A DNA stretch of 64,000 bases from Auanema rhodensis (GCA_964057225.1 OZ059896.1:14430501-14494500); one strand, 5' to 3'; counted from the first letter of the stretch, positions 25,141 to 36,870 are shown. A program made the numbers and translations. The notes: generated by a model from the letters alone, not told the origin.

Positions 25141-27255
25141 GATCTCCTTGTATAATAATATGATATTTTTACCATCTGTCAATTGAATCTTTTTGGTATT
25201 CATATGGAATTCGTTGGCCAATTAGTACAATTAACGTATGCTTATGTAATTTCTTTGAACAGAACAATCTTCGAGTTGCATCATCTCGATTGACCGGGTA
25301 ATTCAGTGTATTTGTCTGAAATTACAGTCTTCGAGACCTAGAACACCTAGACCGTGGGCAGGTGGATATGGTACTAAGCTGTTCACGTAATCCAATGAGC
25401 TATAAATTCCTAGTTATTTCCATGACTTCCTTCTATTAATCCGATTTGTTAGAAAGTTTTACGAGATATCCAGTAGCTAGCCTAGACACACATGTTCAAA
25501 CAAATTGTTTGCCAATGTGACACATGAAACCCCAAAAATCACATCCGTTTATTCTGCAGTATAACTCCTTTCGATTCTCTCGACAGTTGTAAACCATTAA
25601 GCTCTTGAACGACTTTGATTTGCATGATTTCTCCCCCTAAGACATAATCAGTTTTCACCATCATATCCTATCGACACATTAATGGTTTATATTAGGCATA
25701 AAGACTGTAAATTTCGAGTGCATGGTGTCTGCCAACCGTATGACACCCCATTATATTGTTTGTCAACGACTTCGATAAACTAACCATATGTAGATTTTAA
25801 AGACAGAAAATCTAATGAATTTCTTTAAAATTTAAAGGAAATTTTTCCAGATTTTCCTTAAAGCAAACGATTTTCTTTCATTCCTTTGTCTTTGTAAAGA
25901 GGATTGTATTCTTAGCTAATGGCCATGCAAGCGATATGTTAACAAGAATAATGAATACTTGACCCTACAGGTAAAGACTGAGAGAGAATAGTGATTGATC
26001 TTCAAATTTGAAGTGGTCCAATCTTGACATGACGTGAAGCTTCCAGAAGTGTTTTTAAGATGATGGATCGGAAAGGTTGGAAGTCCTGAACACCCCGTTG
26101 TGTGTCTTGACCCCCACTATTGACGTCACTTCTTAAATATCGTTAATCCGATTGTGATAACCTGGAGAATACCGCTATCTAGTTATGTAATAGAAGTTTA
26201 AAAAAAAGAACCTATTCCTATTCAAAATTACATATCATTACGAATACATGTTTCTTGGACCACTTGCATGATCAAAAGTTAACGGCTATGCAGCCTTCAC
26301 AAGCCTTCTTATTACAAGGAAGATTAAGTTTTATGAAGTAGAGATAAGAATTCTGTGTCACTTTGGCACTTCAAACATATCCGCCTTTGAAGATGTACAA
26401 GAACTATGTGAAAATTAAGGGTGGCTGCAGCTACAAACAGCAGGACAGCAATTGCCGTAGGAAAACCGGCACCTTAAGAGGTGGTAACCCTCCCGACAAA
26501 AATCATTGCTTTTTCCCAGATGGCCCATAAAGAAAAATGTTCTGGATATGGAAATGATTTTTGAAACGGTTCACTCAAAAAAATTGAAAAATTCTAAAAA
26601 ACTATATCATCAGACGTTTAAACTTGTTCAACCATCTGCACGCCAAATATTTTGAATAATACTCTAGAAGAGTTTTCGTGAATTCCATGGTGACATTTCA
26701 AATATTTCTATTTTATACCATAATATTCTAATATTTTTTGAATTCATAATGTTGATTCTCATCATTTTATATTTTAAAATGTTATGAATGGTTTAAGTAT
26801 TCTTCATAGAAAATAAAAGTCATCTTGAATGAATTATAAAAACTTTGTTTTAAACGTTCAACATTTAATGAACATGTGTCAAACTGTTACATTGTATTCT
26901 AATTCTCATGTTGAAGTCAAGAAAGTGTGTCAGCTTAACCTCATCGGTCATGTTGTCGTTTACACCTATTGACCTCTGACGTAATCTTGTATACAGTAAC
27001 ATTAGCCTCATCTCATGCTATTTTAAAGACTCCTCCCCATGACTAATCCTACCAAGCTGATTTAATCCAATTTGAGCTGTCTGACCCCCCAAACTGCCCC
27101 TTATTCTACTGTACTGTTAACCCCGCCTCCTCTACCACCCGATGGTAAACTCCGCCTCTGTCCTGCTCCAAAATAAGACCAGTTTGTCTCGAGCAACTAA
27201 AGAAGTCATTTGCATCTCCTGTCTTCTACAATTATTCTAACAACTTCATTTGAAA
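25141..27255. other. Intergenic region upstream of the neurogenin-like gene
   Basis: 2.1 kb without a supported gene and more balanced in base composition than most spacers here. The length before a developmental bHLH gene suggests cis-regulatory DNA. The last 250 bases are clearly GC-richer and are described separately. Confidence 0.5.
26995..27200 (+). promoter_or_regulatory. GC-richer putative promoter with two CCGCCTC boxes
   Basis: Just upstream of the bHLH gene the DNA changes to C-rich on the plus strand. It carries CCCCGCCTCC (27,121-27,130) and TCCGCCTCTG (27,151-27,160) in the same orientation plus CTCCTCCCC and CTGACCCCCC runs. These resemble Sp1/KLF/EGR-type GC boxes. Function is inference from position and composition. 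Confidence 0.45.
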
Positions 27256-27884
27256 ATGAGTGAAATGAGCACACCAATGACTTCCCCTAACTACCCGTTT
27301 GACTATTCTTACGCTCAAGTCTGTAGTAATCCAACTTCAGCAGTAAATGAGATGGTAAGCATTTCGTCAATATTCTTCCTCATCTTTTTTTTTAGAAACG
27401 TGAAAAGAGAAGATACAGATGTCGTAAGCGCAGTCCAGCTACTATTGAGCGCGCTCGTCTTATTAGAAGAGATAAGGTACCTAGTTTTAGTCTTTTTTTC
27501 AACAATTTTCTTTCACAAAATTGATATATTCTTACTGTTTACTTCAGGCCAATGCTCGTGAAAGAAGACGAATGAACAGTTTAAACGATGCTTTGGAAAC
27601 ACTCAGAACAATCTTGCCACAGTTACCAGATGAGCCAAAAATGACCAAAATTGAAACTCTTCGTGTAGCTCAAGGGTAAATATTTAAATCATTTTCACGT
27701 TACCCAACTATTATACTTTTTTAGATACATCCGCTACTTAAGTAATATACTTTCTCAATCAGACCCTGAAAACCAATGCCTAGCCAGCCTAGCAAGCCTA
27801 CAAGACGATCCATCACCATCGTATTCGTATTTTTCATCACCCGAATATAAGGATTTCTATAGTACCAATCAAAATAATTTCTAA
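27256..27884 (+). CDS. ngn-1: Neurogenin-family bHLH transcription factor
   Basis: Four exons (27256-27354, 27396-27476, 27548-27675, 27725-27884) encode about 155 residues. The bHLH starts with a basic [20 protein letters not shown] region holding the E-box-reading NARER motif, continues with helix 1 ETLRTILPQ, loop LPDEPKMTK and helix 2 [18 protein letters not shown]. The loop and the NSLN/ALETLR positions place it in the neurogenin/atonal superfamily rather than achaete-scute. A basic stretch ([19 protein letters not shown]) precedes the domain. Such factors act in the nucleus as heterodimers with E/daughterless proteins to specify neurons. The C-terminus is Ser/Tyr-rich and short. An intron splits the basic region at DK/ANARE. 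Confidence 0.92.
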
Positions 27885-28345
27885 GAATATGTAACACAAA
27901 TTATGATCTCCTCAAATTACATGTACATATATAAATTGCACGTTTTATGGGTTTACCAATAAAGTTTATATTGTAAATTATAGTTTTGTATCGAATACAA
28001 ACCATATTAATATTATTGAACTCTTTTGACCCTCCTAATATACGTCTTTTCTACAAAGATATCCCACAGTGAGCAATTAGAAGCTATCTTTTATATTCGT
28101 TGACTTGGATAATAGTTAGCTGTACAACTTCACAGAGGCCGGCAGAATAGCAAAGTAAAGAAGACAACAAAGAAGATATGATCAGATATAAGACATCAAA
28201 TTCAGATCCATACGAGAGTATATTTAAGCAATGTGAAAAATAACAAAATGTTGTGCACAACATACATAGCTAGCTAATAAGTAGATGAGGTAGAATTTTG
28301 ACAGACAATATTACTATTTTTTGCTTACAATGAAGTTTTTGTTGT
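27885..28345. other. Convergent spacer between bHLH gene and MAD2
   Basis: 461 bases of 3' flanks from two converging genes. Apart from the AATAAA noted above I see no feature. Confidence 0.5.
27958..27963 (+). terminator. Polyadenylation signal of the bHLH gene
   Basis: AATAAA 74 bases after the stop codon, suitably placed for 3' end formation. Confidence 0.6.
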
Positions 28346-29468
28346 CTAATAGTCAACTTTGTATTGAACATTTGTATTTACACTATGAACTGCAGTTGAG
28401 AAAGACCGCAGTTGGACCTGCAACAGAGAAATTTAATAGAAAAATAGATGTGACTCCTAACCTGCTCACTATTCTTAATCAGACATGCCCCACTCTCGGT
28501 CCAATCCTCTGGAGCTTCAGTTTGTTTACCCGTATAAATTAGTACATCGAATGAACACAATTCTTCCAAAAGAGGTAAGAAAGTGACAGACGCAGTTATT
28601 TGTCTTAAACAATACATTTTATTCACAGAAACTTGGACAGTTTTAAGGACAATAGGAATGTGTATATGGTTTATAGGACGACTCATTACACCATCTGTAT
28701 ACGGTTCGATAGATGTATAAGAGCCCTATTACTAATGGATGTCACAAAAAAGGAATCATAATTAGATAAATGATATTAGAATGTTCTAGCATGTATAATC
28801 AAAATGTAAAACATGGATTATAACTAACCTGATTACATCCGACATTTCTTGTCGAATCTTCTTCTCATCTTTATGTCGTACAGAGTTTTCCCTAAATCGA
28901 ATTATTCAACACTCAAACAACTAATCGAATAAGCATATAGTATCAATTGCTCTTTAACTATTTTAGGTCACATCTGTTATGAAAAAAATGATCATACCCG
29001 TCCTCATTAAGATCTTCAGTCTCGATATTGAACTCCCATCGCTCTATAACTTCTTTACTTTTTATTTCGGAAATAACAACAACGAGACGTTTTAATTGCT
29101 TCTTTGAAAGCCAGTCTTCAATGCGACACTCCATATTATGTCAATGAAAATTAAACATACATTCAACTTGCTTTAATAGAGGTTCTAGGAACGTATGCAA
29201 TTTTGGATCATTGGTCACAAGTAATGTTAGTCCATACTTCTTTTCTCGTTTGAAAGAATCACCGGGATAGATACCTCTTTGATAAAGGATATTGTTAATG
29301 CCATAATCTGGAAAAACAATCAATCTGACAAAGCTTACACTAATACTGCAAAGGGTTTAGAAAAGATTAAAAACGAAGATATAAAAAGCAAATCTTACGG
29401 AAAAATTCTTGTACAAGCTGTGCTGACCCTTTGAGTGAAATAGATCCTTTTGTCTTTGTGTCCGTCAT
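28346..29468 (-). CDS. mdf-2: MAD2 spindle checkpoint HORMA protein
   Basis: Six exons give about 205 residues, the same length as human MAD2L1. From the N-terminus: GSISLKGSAQLVQEFF, DYGINNILYQRGIYP, KYGLTLLVT, then DWLSKKQLKRLVVVISEIKS and ERWEFNIETE, EKKIRQEMSDVIRQITASVT, FLPLLEELCSFDVLIYTGKQ, WTESGACLIKNSEQ and the C-terminal safety-belt strand LRSFSTAVHSVNT. The HORMA fold closes this strand around MAD1 or CDC20 peptides; MAD2 inhibits APC/C until kinetochores attach. The start MTDTKTKG follows a TTTTTAG. The splice between the second and third exons (near 29,150) is ambiguous by a few residues, because the obvious GTATGT donor leaves a wrong phase while GTTGAA keeps the frame. Confidence 0.94.
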
Positions 29469-29697
29469 TTTTAGAAACAAAACTAACTCAAAATAAGTTG
29501 GAATTAAGCTATTTAGAGTTAGAATTTTGAATTACTTGATTTTGGCGGGTTACCATACTTTTCTTTGAAATTGAAAATTAGCAATAGAGCAACTTTCATT
29601 TTGGGTACAATTTTTTATTTTCTTCTTCTTTCTTTCTCTAAAATTCCATTAAAATTTTATAGTTATAATTAATTTTCATCTAAAAATATTTTTTCAG
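29469..29697. promoter_or_regulatory. Divergent promoter region MAD2 / DNAJC2
   Basis: Only 229 bases lie between the two opposed start codons, so both promoters should fall here. TTTTTTCAG sits directly before the DNAJC2 ATG and TTTTTAG shortly before the MAD2 ATG (on its strand), both candidate spliced-leader acceptors. Confidence 0.5.
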
Positions 29698-31972
29698 ATG
29701 ACAGCTAGTAGTGACTTAGCTATTGCAGTTTACGGGTTTTTACCTAGAGTTAAGCTTGTTGAACAAGCTGGGTTATCCTATGAAGTTAGTGAAGTCAGGG
29801 ATAAACTAACTCTCAAAAAAAATACTTTACCTATTTTTAAATCAAATATAGAAGCTAATTCTAATGAGCAAGATGAGGTAAGTTGCTTATTGTTTTTTAT
29901 ATATTTACATTTTTATATAGGAGGATGCTGATAGATCCAAGTTGTATGATCCCGAAAATGAGAAGTATTGGAAGTACTTAACAAAGTTGAACCCAAATGA
30001 TACAAAAAACCAAGATCATTACAAGGTTCTGGGTTTATCCAAATTGAGATGGAAGGCTACTATGGGTGATATTAGAACTTGTTGTAAGTATTAGGCTGAT
30101 TGTTACCTTTCTTGAATTATTTAATATTTAGATCGTAGGAAAGTGTTGAAACATCATCCAGATAAAAAGAAGCACAGAGGTGAAACTCTGCCGAATGGTT
30201 CCGAAGAATACTTCACTTGTATCACAAAGGTACTCATAATGCTTCTCTTTTTTTTTAAACGAGCTATTCAGGCTTATGAGCAATTAGGTATGTCGGAATC
30301 CAAACGATTAGCTTACGATTCTGTTGATCACAAGTTTGATGATTCTATTCCAAATGAGAAAACTATTAATAAGGACAACTTCTTCAAAGAACTTACTTCT
30401 ATCTTTGAAATGAACTCTCGGTTTGATAAATTTTATCAGGATTGTATGATGATTATTTTATCAAGATGGTCATCAAGAAAGCCTGTGCCTTTACTTGGAA
30501 AAGTCGATGCTTCACGCGAATCTGTAATCGAATTTTACAACTTTTGGTTCGACTTTCAATCATGGAGAGAGTTCTCCTATTTAGATGAAGAGGATAAGGA
30601 GAGGGGAGAAGATCGTTATGAAAGACGAGAAATGGAAAAAATGAATAAGGTCATAATTCGTATCATTTCTGTTTTGAATTGAGTATTTAAGGCTGAACGT
30701 GAGAGAAGAAGAAAAGAGGAAGTTAAACGAATCAGGAAATTGGTAGATATGGCTTATGCTAAGGATCCAAGAGTTGCTCGTATTAAGAGAGAAGACCAGG
30801 AGGTTATTTATGAAATAGTTATGTTGCTTAAGCTAAATTTATTTCTTAGGCCAAGGACAAAGCTAGAGAAGAAAAGCAAAGAGCTCAACGTGAAAAGCAA
30901 GAGGCTATTGAACGAGAAAAGAGAGAGAAGGAAGAAGCTGAAAAAAAGCAAAAGGAAGAAGAAGCGAAACGGTTGAAAGAAGAGAAGGTATTATATTTTA
31001 GTAAAGTTGTTTCATAATATATATTTAGGAGAAAGAGAAGAAAGAGAGAGACATTTTGAAAAAAGCTGCTGCTGCTCAGAGAAGACGTTTAAAGAAGTTA
31101 GCTGATGAAGCCGGACATTGGACAGAAGTTCCAGCTTTGAAACTTCAAGAAATGGAAAGAATCGAACGAGTTAGATTTTATACTTAGAACAGCTTTATTC
31201 GTCTCTAAAATTGCAGGTTTGCCTTACTCTTGGCACTGATGCCTTGTCCAATTTATGTGATAGCATCGAAAATTTGAGCATTGCTGATGATATTCGTGCT
31301 GCCATTGAAGATGCGGAGGTTAGTATTTTTCGAATATTTAGTTGAATCCTTATTTAAGGACAATCATAAGAACTCTAACAAGAAAACCAATATTGTCAAA
31401 ACTGAAGAGAAAACTAAGGACGCAGAGAAAATTGTTTCATGGAGCAATGAAGAGATTCAGTTATTAGTGAAGGTCGATTTTGAAGATTATAAATATAGTT
31501 TATTCTTATAAGTTTAGGCTTCAAATACTTTCCCTGCCGGTACTGTTGATCGTTGGATTCAAATCGCAGATTACATTAATGAACATAGAAAAGATAAAAG
31601 TCTACCTCCCAAAAACGAGAAACAAGTCATCAAGCAAGTAAGTAACATAGATATTATTCAAGATTATAAATTTGTTTAAGTGCAAAGCTGTTCAAGGAAT
31701 GTCGGTTAAGCTGCCTACAACCACTCAAAATACATTAGGAACTGCTTTACCAGATGAGGATACATGGTCTCCAGAAGAACAAAAGCTTTTGGAAGCTGCG
31801 TTAAAGAAGTTCCCTTCTTCTGATCCTGAGAGATTTGATAAGGTAAGTTCTATTGTGTGTATGTAATTAATATAGCATCTTTCAGATATCCACTGAAGTA
31901 GGTACAAAAAGTAAAAAGGCTTGCATACGTCGAGTCAAATATTTAGTTCAAATGATAAAAAACAAGAAATAA
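29698..31972 (+). CDS. dnj-11: DNAJC2/zuotin-type ribosome-associated J-protein with two SANT domains
   Basis: About ten exons join in frame. After a short N-terminal region comes a J-domain ([27 protein letters not shown] with the HPD motif, then [20 protein letters not shown]). A zuotin-homology segment follows ([35 protein letters not shown]), then a long charged helix rich in Arg/Lys/Glu (ribosome-contact region). Two SANT/Myb repeats close the protein: [20 protein letters not shown] with [13 protein letters not shown], and [20 protein letters not shown] with [13 protein letters not shown] at the end. The family (MPP11/ZRF1) stimulates Hsp70 at the ribosome exit; animal members also bind chromatin through SANT domains. 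All diagnostic parts are present and uninterrupted. Confidence 0.95.
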
Positions 31973-32594
31973 AAAGTTGTCCTGTTCTTTAATCGTTTCA
32001 TTAAAAGCGTTGTTGAATCTTCTAAGAATCTTCACACTATTCTCAATAGTCATATTGTTTTGCTTTATTCCATTCATAAGCTCTGTGGTTGAAGAGGTTA
32101 CCTGCCGTTCGCGCATGTGTCAGAATTGTCGGTGACTGTTTTATGATATTTTACTATTTTGTTAGGAATATTGTTGTTGATTGTTAAATTGTTATGCCAT
32201 TTTGATTGTTTTCTTTTTCAAGTGAAAAGTTTTACAAACATTCTTTTTTTAATCCTGGAATCTGGATAGAAACATAAATGGATGGTAATCATGCTGTGAA
32301 TTTGCAAGCTAGAGACAATTTAACACAGTAAGATTAACTATTACAACAAAAACGAGCTAATTTGTATTCGAAACTTGTTAATTTATGCTTTTAAATTAGG
32401 CGGTTAGAGGATGAGATCTTTATCGTAAAATATTCGAATCCAAGCGAATCTTACCACATGAGAATCTATTTACTATTTATTTCATTCGTTGGATGATTGT
32501 TTTTGAACTTTCTTTTATGCATGAAATTGTGTCTTTCATATGTTGTTCATTCTAAGAATCACTTGCTTATTGTTCTCCTAAATTCTTTCCAGGT
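31973..32594. other. Spacer between DNAJC2 and the sulfotransferase cluster
   Basis: AT-rich. Apart from the two-exon candidate at 32,278-32,496 I see no coding exon. TTCTTTCCAG ends two bases before the next gene's ATG. Confidence 0.5.
32278..32496 (+). CDS. Candidate two-exon small protein, unknown
   Basis: An ATG followed by MDGNHAVNLQARDNLT can be spliced (donor GTAAGA after 32,327, acceptor TTAAATTAG before 32,400) in frame to LEDEIFIVKYSNPSESYHMR and a hydrophobic end (IYLLFISFVG), about 48 residues. The mixed polar/hydrophobic content looks coding, but it is short, has no recognised family and may instead be the first part of a longer gene whose later exons I cannot place. Confidence 0.25.
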
Positions 32595-33994
32595 ATGTGG
32601 TGTGCAAATTTGAATAAAAACATCACCCATTTTCAAATCAATATCCGTAGATATAAAGTAACTATAATCACTGCTGTTATTACTTCTTTTATTATTGTCT
32701 TTATTGGTGCCTTGTTGACTATTCAACAAAGCCTAGAACGCCTCAAACAAGTAGAAATATCATCTTGGGAAGATCCACGAACTTTAGAATATACTGAACG
32801 TGTTCGAGATAATATGCGACGAATTCTAAGTACTCCATGTAAGTTTTTAAATAAAATGCCCATGTATAGTGTAATAATTGTTAAGCAGCTCTAAGCAGTG
32901 ATTACCGGCCATTTAAAATAAGTAGTGACGCATTCAAGGTACGATGCATAAATTTTGCAAAACATTCATCATTTTAATTCTCCAAAATAGGCATTATATA
33001 ACTACTTTCCATATAAATCAAATACCCTTTTGCTTAAGATTGTTCCTCATTTGAAGTTATCATATTGTGTAAATCCCAAAGTGATGTCCACAGTTCTTAC
33101 AAACAGTATGTGCTATTTGTATAATCGCGAACGATTTCTTGCTTCAAAAACAGATATCGCAACCGGTTGGTGGACTAATAGGTCAGTTTTCAATAACTTT
33201 CATAATCTTAAACAAATTCCTGAGGTCATCAAAATCATTTACAGAACCTGCGAGAACCTTAATGAGCCTTGGACTTACAATGACTTGAAAAACCGATTGG
33301 GTAATGACCATACTAACTTGGCCGTGGTGCGTGAACCTCTAGACAGATTCGTGAGTGGTTATATCAATAAATGTGTTGAGTAAGTGGAAAGTGATTTTTA
33401 TTTTCAATTAGAATACCTTTAAGAGAGCCTTTTATAACATACAAAGAATGTTTCGATTGTATTAATGGCGATATATACTGTGTTCTTGAAAAATTGAAGA
33501 AATTATTGAAAAAAGCACCCGTAGATGGATATCCAGATACAAATCCATATAACTACGAGCTTGCACATTTCGCTCCACAAACATGGTATATGAAACTATA
33601 TATTTAAATTCGTAAGACTAAACACTGGTTCAGGGTATGTCACCTCAGAAACGTTTTCAAGCAAACATATTTCGTGAAGTATTCTTCTGAAGATGGTAAA
33701 CAACATATGGTTGATGAACTCTCTTCCATTCTTCACCGGGTTAACACCCGTTATGAAGATATCCAATATATTAGAAACGCCATGTCATGTAATGTTTCAT
33801 AAAAAATATTCTATAAAACAACTTATTTTCCAGCTACCAAAAAAACGTGGCATTCTACTACAACTATTCCACAGAAAGAATTATTATTCCAAGTGATTAA
33901 ATCAAATCGAACGCTATTCAATGAATTGATTGATATTTATAAATATGACTTTGAGGCTTTTGAATTTAATGTTCCAGAAATCAAAAGCTGGTAG
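32595..33994 (+). CDS. Carbohydrate sulfotransferase (Sulfotransfer_2 type), copy A
   Basis: Seven exons join in frame. The protein is a type II Golgi-style enzyme: short cytoplasmic N-terminus, signal anchor (VTIITAVITSFIIVFIGALL), stem, then catalytic domain. The PAPS 5'-phosphosulfate-side segment reads LSYCVNPKVMSTVLTNSMCY followed by LYN. The 3'-phosphate-binding motif is complete: LAVVREPLDRFVSGYINKC (R-E-P-x-x-R-x-x-S). Further landmarks are ATGWWTN, YELAHFAPQTW, LRNVFKQTYFVKYSS, and a C-terminal RTLFNELIDIYKYDFEAFEF. This fits a nematode-expanded sulfotransferase family that transfers sulfate from PAPS to glycans; substrate is unknown. It is the leftmost and least disturbed member of the cluster. 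Part of its last exon is duplicated at 34,905-35,103. Confidence 0.85.
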
Positions 33995-34287
33995 TTCCCA
34001 ACAACAATTTAATTTTTATTGTAAAATCTTTATTATACATATTGTTCAGTTGTTAATATTAAATTGCAGAAATATTAATATATCATTACAGAGTTCAAAA
34101 CATTTCTATGAGCGTTGTAGTTCAATTAGTTGCCCATTTACGAAAAAAATCATTACCGTTCTTATGTTGAAGTGAATTAGAAAACTGTAAAAAGAAAAGC
34201 GCTATTTCAATTTACTACATTAACAGCTCAAACATCTGACCTACTGGAAATAATTAGTGTTATTGTCTTTAACTGGATCAAACCCAC

Positions 34288-34570
34288 AAAGGCACTGATA
34301 GCTTCATCAATCCGAAAAAATCAAACTCTTTTGAGTATGCTAAATGAAATTTATCACGTAGATTATGCTATATTTGGCTATTCTCCTCCCACATAAAAAA
34401 ACCATGTTCTGTTAAATGTTTTTCGTGTTCTTTAAAGATTTGGGAAATTCATTAGCAATTTCTAATATACAAATCCAGTTGATGATCTACTTTCCTAGTA
34501 TATTTCAAGATTAGTTTGAGATAATAATAAACATATTACAAGTTTTCTTTTTTTTTTAAAGAAATAATCA
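34288..34570 (+). repeat. Inverted-repeat arm 1: copy of gene D last exon and 3' flank
   Basis: From CACAAAGGCACTGATAGC through CCTCCCACATAA and onwards to AAAGAAATAATCA, this matches the reverse complement of 36,585-36,870 almost base for base. The first ~110 bases are the coding end of gene D (its stop at 34,395-34,397 here); the rest is 3' flank. Without the other exons it is a pseudogene fragment. Confidence 0.85.
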
Positions 34571-34779
34571 AAAAGCGCGTACGTGTTTGAAATTTTACCA
34601 TTTTCTTCATTCCACTTATTCAGAATAGTTCTATAATTATGGCTACGCTATAGTTTTTAAATTTTTTTTCTACGCTTTGTTTGCGCATCTAAAGAGAGAA
34701 GCAAACTACATTCTGAAAGAGAAAAGAACCAAAAAAACTTTTTTAAGCTTTTGAAAAAAGGTTATTTAGCCAAACCAAA

Positions 34780-35103
34780 CGCACCCGTAGATCAAAAACC
34801 TAGGAATGCTTCATGTAACTACGTGAATGCACATTTCGCTCCACAAACGTGGTATATGAAATTATATATTTAAATTCGTAACACTTAAGTAAATCCAGAA
34901 AGAGAATTATTATTCCAAGTGATTAAATCAAATCGAACGCTATTCAATGAATTGATTGATATTTATAAATATGACTTTGAGGCTTTTGAATTTAATGTTC
35001 CAGAAATCGAAAGCTGGTAGTTCCCAACAACAATTTAATTTTTATTGTAAAATCTTTATTATACATATTGTTCAGTTGTTAATATTAAATTGCAGAAATA
35101 TTA
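34780..35103 (+). pseudogene. Deleted copy of the 3' part of sulfotransferase A
   Basis: GCACCCGTAGAT and the following HFAPQTW-type exon end (34,783-34,886) match 33,518-33,628 with several substitutions. 34,905-35,103 matches 33,880-34,077 almost exactly, including the last exon and its stop. The intervening exon (33,640-33,835) is missing and the open frame before the block is short. So it is a processed-by-deletion fragment, not a gene; introns are retained, so it did not arise by retrotransposition. Confidence 0.8.
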
Positions 35104-35116
35104 TCTGTTCGAGACT

Positions 35117-35457
35117 TTTTTGCGCAACATTTCATCTTAAAAGTTAATTATTGTTTTTACAATATTTTCAGAGACTTAAATGCTTAGAAGCTCAATTATA
35201 TGTTGTTAACTTTAGATAAGTAATTCAGCATGATTAGCATATTTCATTTTACGTGAAAATTTTCACGTTTCGTTCATCACCTACCGCACTTTTGCTTTAT
35301 GATACCTATATACGACTTATTGAATACGTGATTTTCACGTGATTTTCATGTGATTTTCACGTGATTTTTAAAATACATGAGATTTTAAAATTAAATAGAA
35401 ACTATTCGCTAACTTTTTTTTCTCCCGCGTATCTGATTTTTAGATATATTTCATTAG
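35117..35457. repeat. Repeat X, copy 1
   Basis: Begins TTTTTGCGCAACATTTCATC and ends at GATATATTTCATT. The same block is found in the same orientation at 40,265-40,625 and in reverse at 42,879-43,239. Copy 1 is 20-22 bases shorter because of fewer units in an internal tandem array (TGATTTTCACG/TGATTTTCATG) and carries at least one substitution, so it is the divergent copy. Confidence 0.85.
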
Positions 35458-35690
35458 GAGTTTACATAAAAGCATTTACGTAAATTAAAAAAACATGTTA
35501 CATTATTCTTTTTCTCAAAATTCTTCATGTTATTTTGACGAGAGCAAGAAAAACATGAGTTTTCTTCTTCTTCCATTTATCTGATTTTAAGTTGATCGTA
35601 TAATATTATTGGTTAAAAAAGTCTTTACGTTATTATTTCAAAATCAACAGATTTAAAAAAATATTGAGATATTTTTTATTTAAAACTGAC

Positions 35691-36526
35691 TATAATAGGA
35701 ATAACTCAGGAGCATCGTTAGATGGTATTGGATATTCGAATATAGCATAATCACTTGCGTATATATTTAAAAGCATATTAAATAACGTCTGGTTTGTTCT
35801 GATTTCATTCATAAAATCTAATTTACCACTGGTTCTTAATTGTCTATAGGTATAGCTCCAAGTATTTTCTCGAGCTGGAAGCAGAATAGAATAATAGATT
35901 AATTGCTAGTGCAACATCTTACATTGCATTTCTGTACTAATGTACTTGAGCTTCCATCGCTCGACTCCCAAAAAATCCAAAATTGACAGAATTCTTTTCA
36001 TTGATATCTCATTTGCTGATTCACTTTCAGTGTTATATTGGATAAAGTATGTTCGATCGTATATGTTGCGAATATTACAAAACCTGTAAATGATATAATT
36101 ACATTTGACGTAGAGTTCACGTGAATGATAATTCATTTCCTTGTAGTGATATATCTATACGGTTGTTTATGAGTTGAGTTAACTTTATAAATTAATTGTA
36201 AACAATACCATGTATACGGAGCCATGTGTGAAAGTTCATAAGCAAAATTTTAAGCACAATGAGCAAGCTTGTAATCATTGGCTATCTATATATAAAGTTG
36301 AAAAGTTATTATCCAGCTGTTGACTTACTCTAAATGACTCGGTGAAGTTAGAGAAAAGTGGAATTTTCTTATTTCTGAGTTCTAAAACAACACACGTACA
36401 ATGCTAATTTATAAAATAAATTTACCTGAGTCAGCAAGAGCTTTTTTAAAGTTTTTACGAACTCTGTGTGTGAAATTTAAAACATCTGTAATATCGCCAG
36501 GGCTTGATGGGTAGACTAATATATAA
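35691..36526 (-). pseudogene. Truncated, internally deleted copy of sulfotransferase E (copy B)
   Basis: Its 3' half is identical over a 76-codon frame to gene E (35,906-36,136 against 42,198-42,428), and the stop lies at 35,691. Upstream, homology jumps at 36,248-36,253 from the exon before the HMAPYTW motif directly to the CAHC exon, skipping about 465 bases that in gene E hold the CYLY and REPLSR exons, that is the PAPS-binding core. Homology ends at about 36,526 within the transmembrane exon, so the start is also lost. It cannot make an enzyme. The near-identity of what remains indicates a recent event. Confidence 0.85.
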
Positions 36527-36584
36527 CGAAAATATAAGATAATTTTGTAGTACCTGACGTGTAGCCGATATCTCTTCTACTCTT

Positions 36585-36870
36585 TGATTATTTCTTTAAA
36601 AAAAAAAGAAAACTTGTAATATGTTTATTATTATCTCAAACTAATCTTGAAATATACTAGGAAAGTAGATCATCAACTGGATTTGTATATTAGAAATTGC
36701 TAATGAATTTCCCAAATCTTTAAAGAACACGAAAAACATTTAACAGAACATGGTTTTTTTATGTGGGAGGAGAATAGCCAAATATAGCATAATCTACGTG
36801 ATAAATTTCATTTAGCATACTCAAAAGAGTTTGATTTTTTCGGATTGATGAAGCTATCAGTGCCTTTGTG
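36585..36870 (-). repeat. Inverted-repeat arm 2 (gene D last exon and 3' flank)
   Basis: Reverse-complement partner of 34,288-34,570; the two arms enclose about 2.0 kb containing repeat X copy 1 and pseudogene B. This arm contains the functional gene D terminus (stop at 36,759-36,761). The next sequence outward (gene D upstream exons) is not repeated. Confidence 0.85.

Larger units (their letters stand above)
33995..35116. other. Rearranged flank of copy A with exon fragments
   Basis: No intact gene. It holds a copy of the last exon of gene D, a deleted copy of the 3' part of gene A (both listed separately), and AT-rich filler. Confidence 0.6.
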
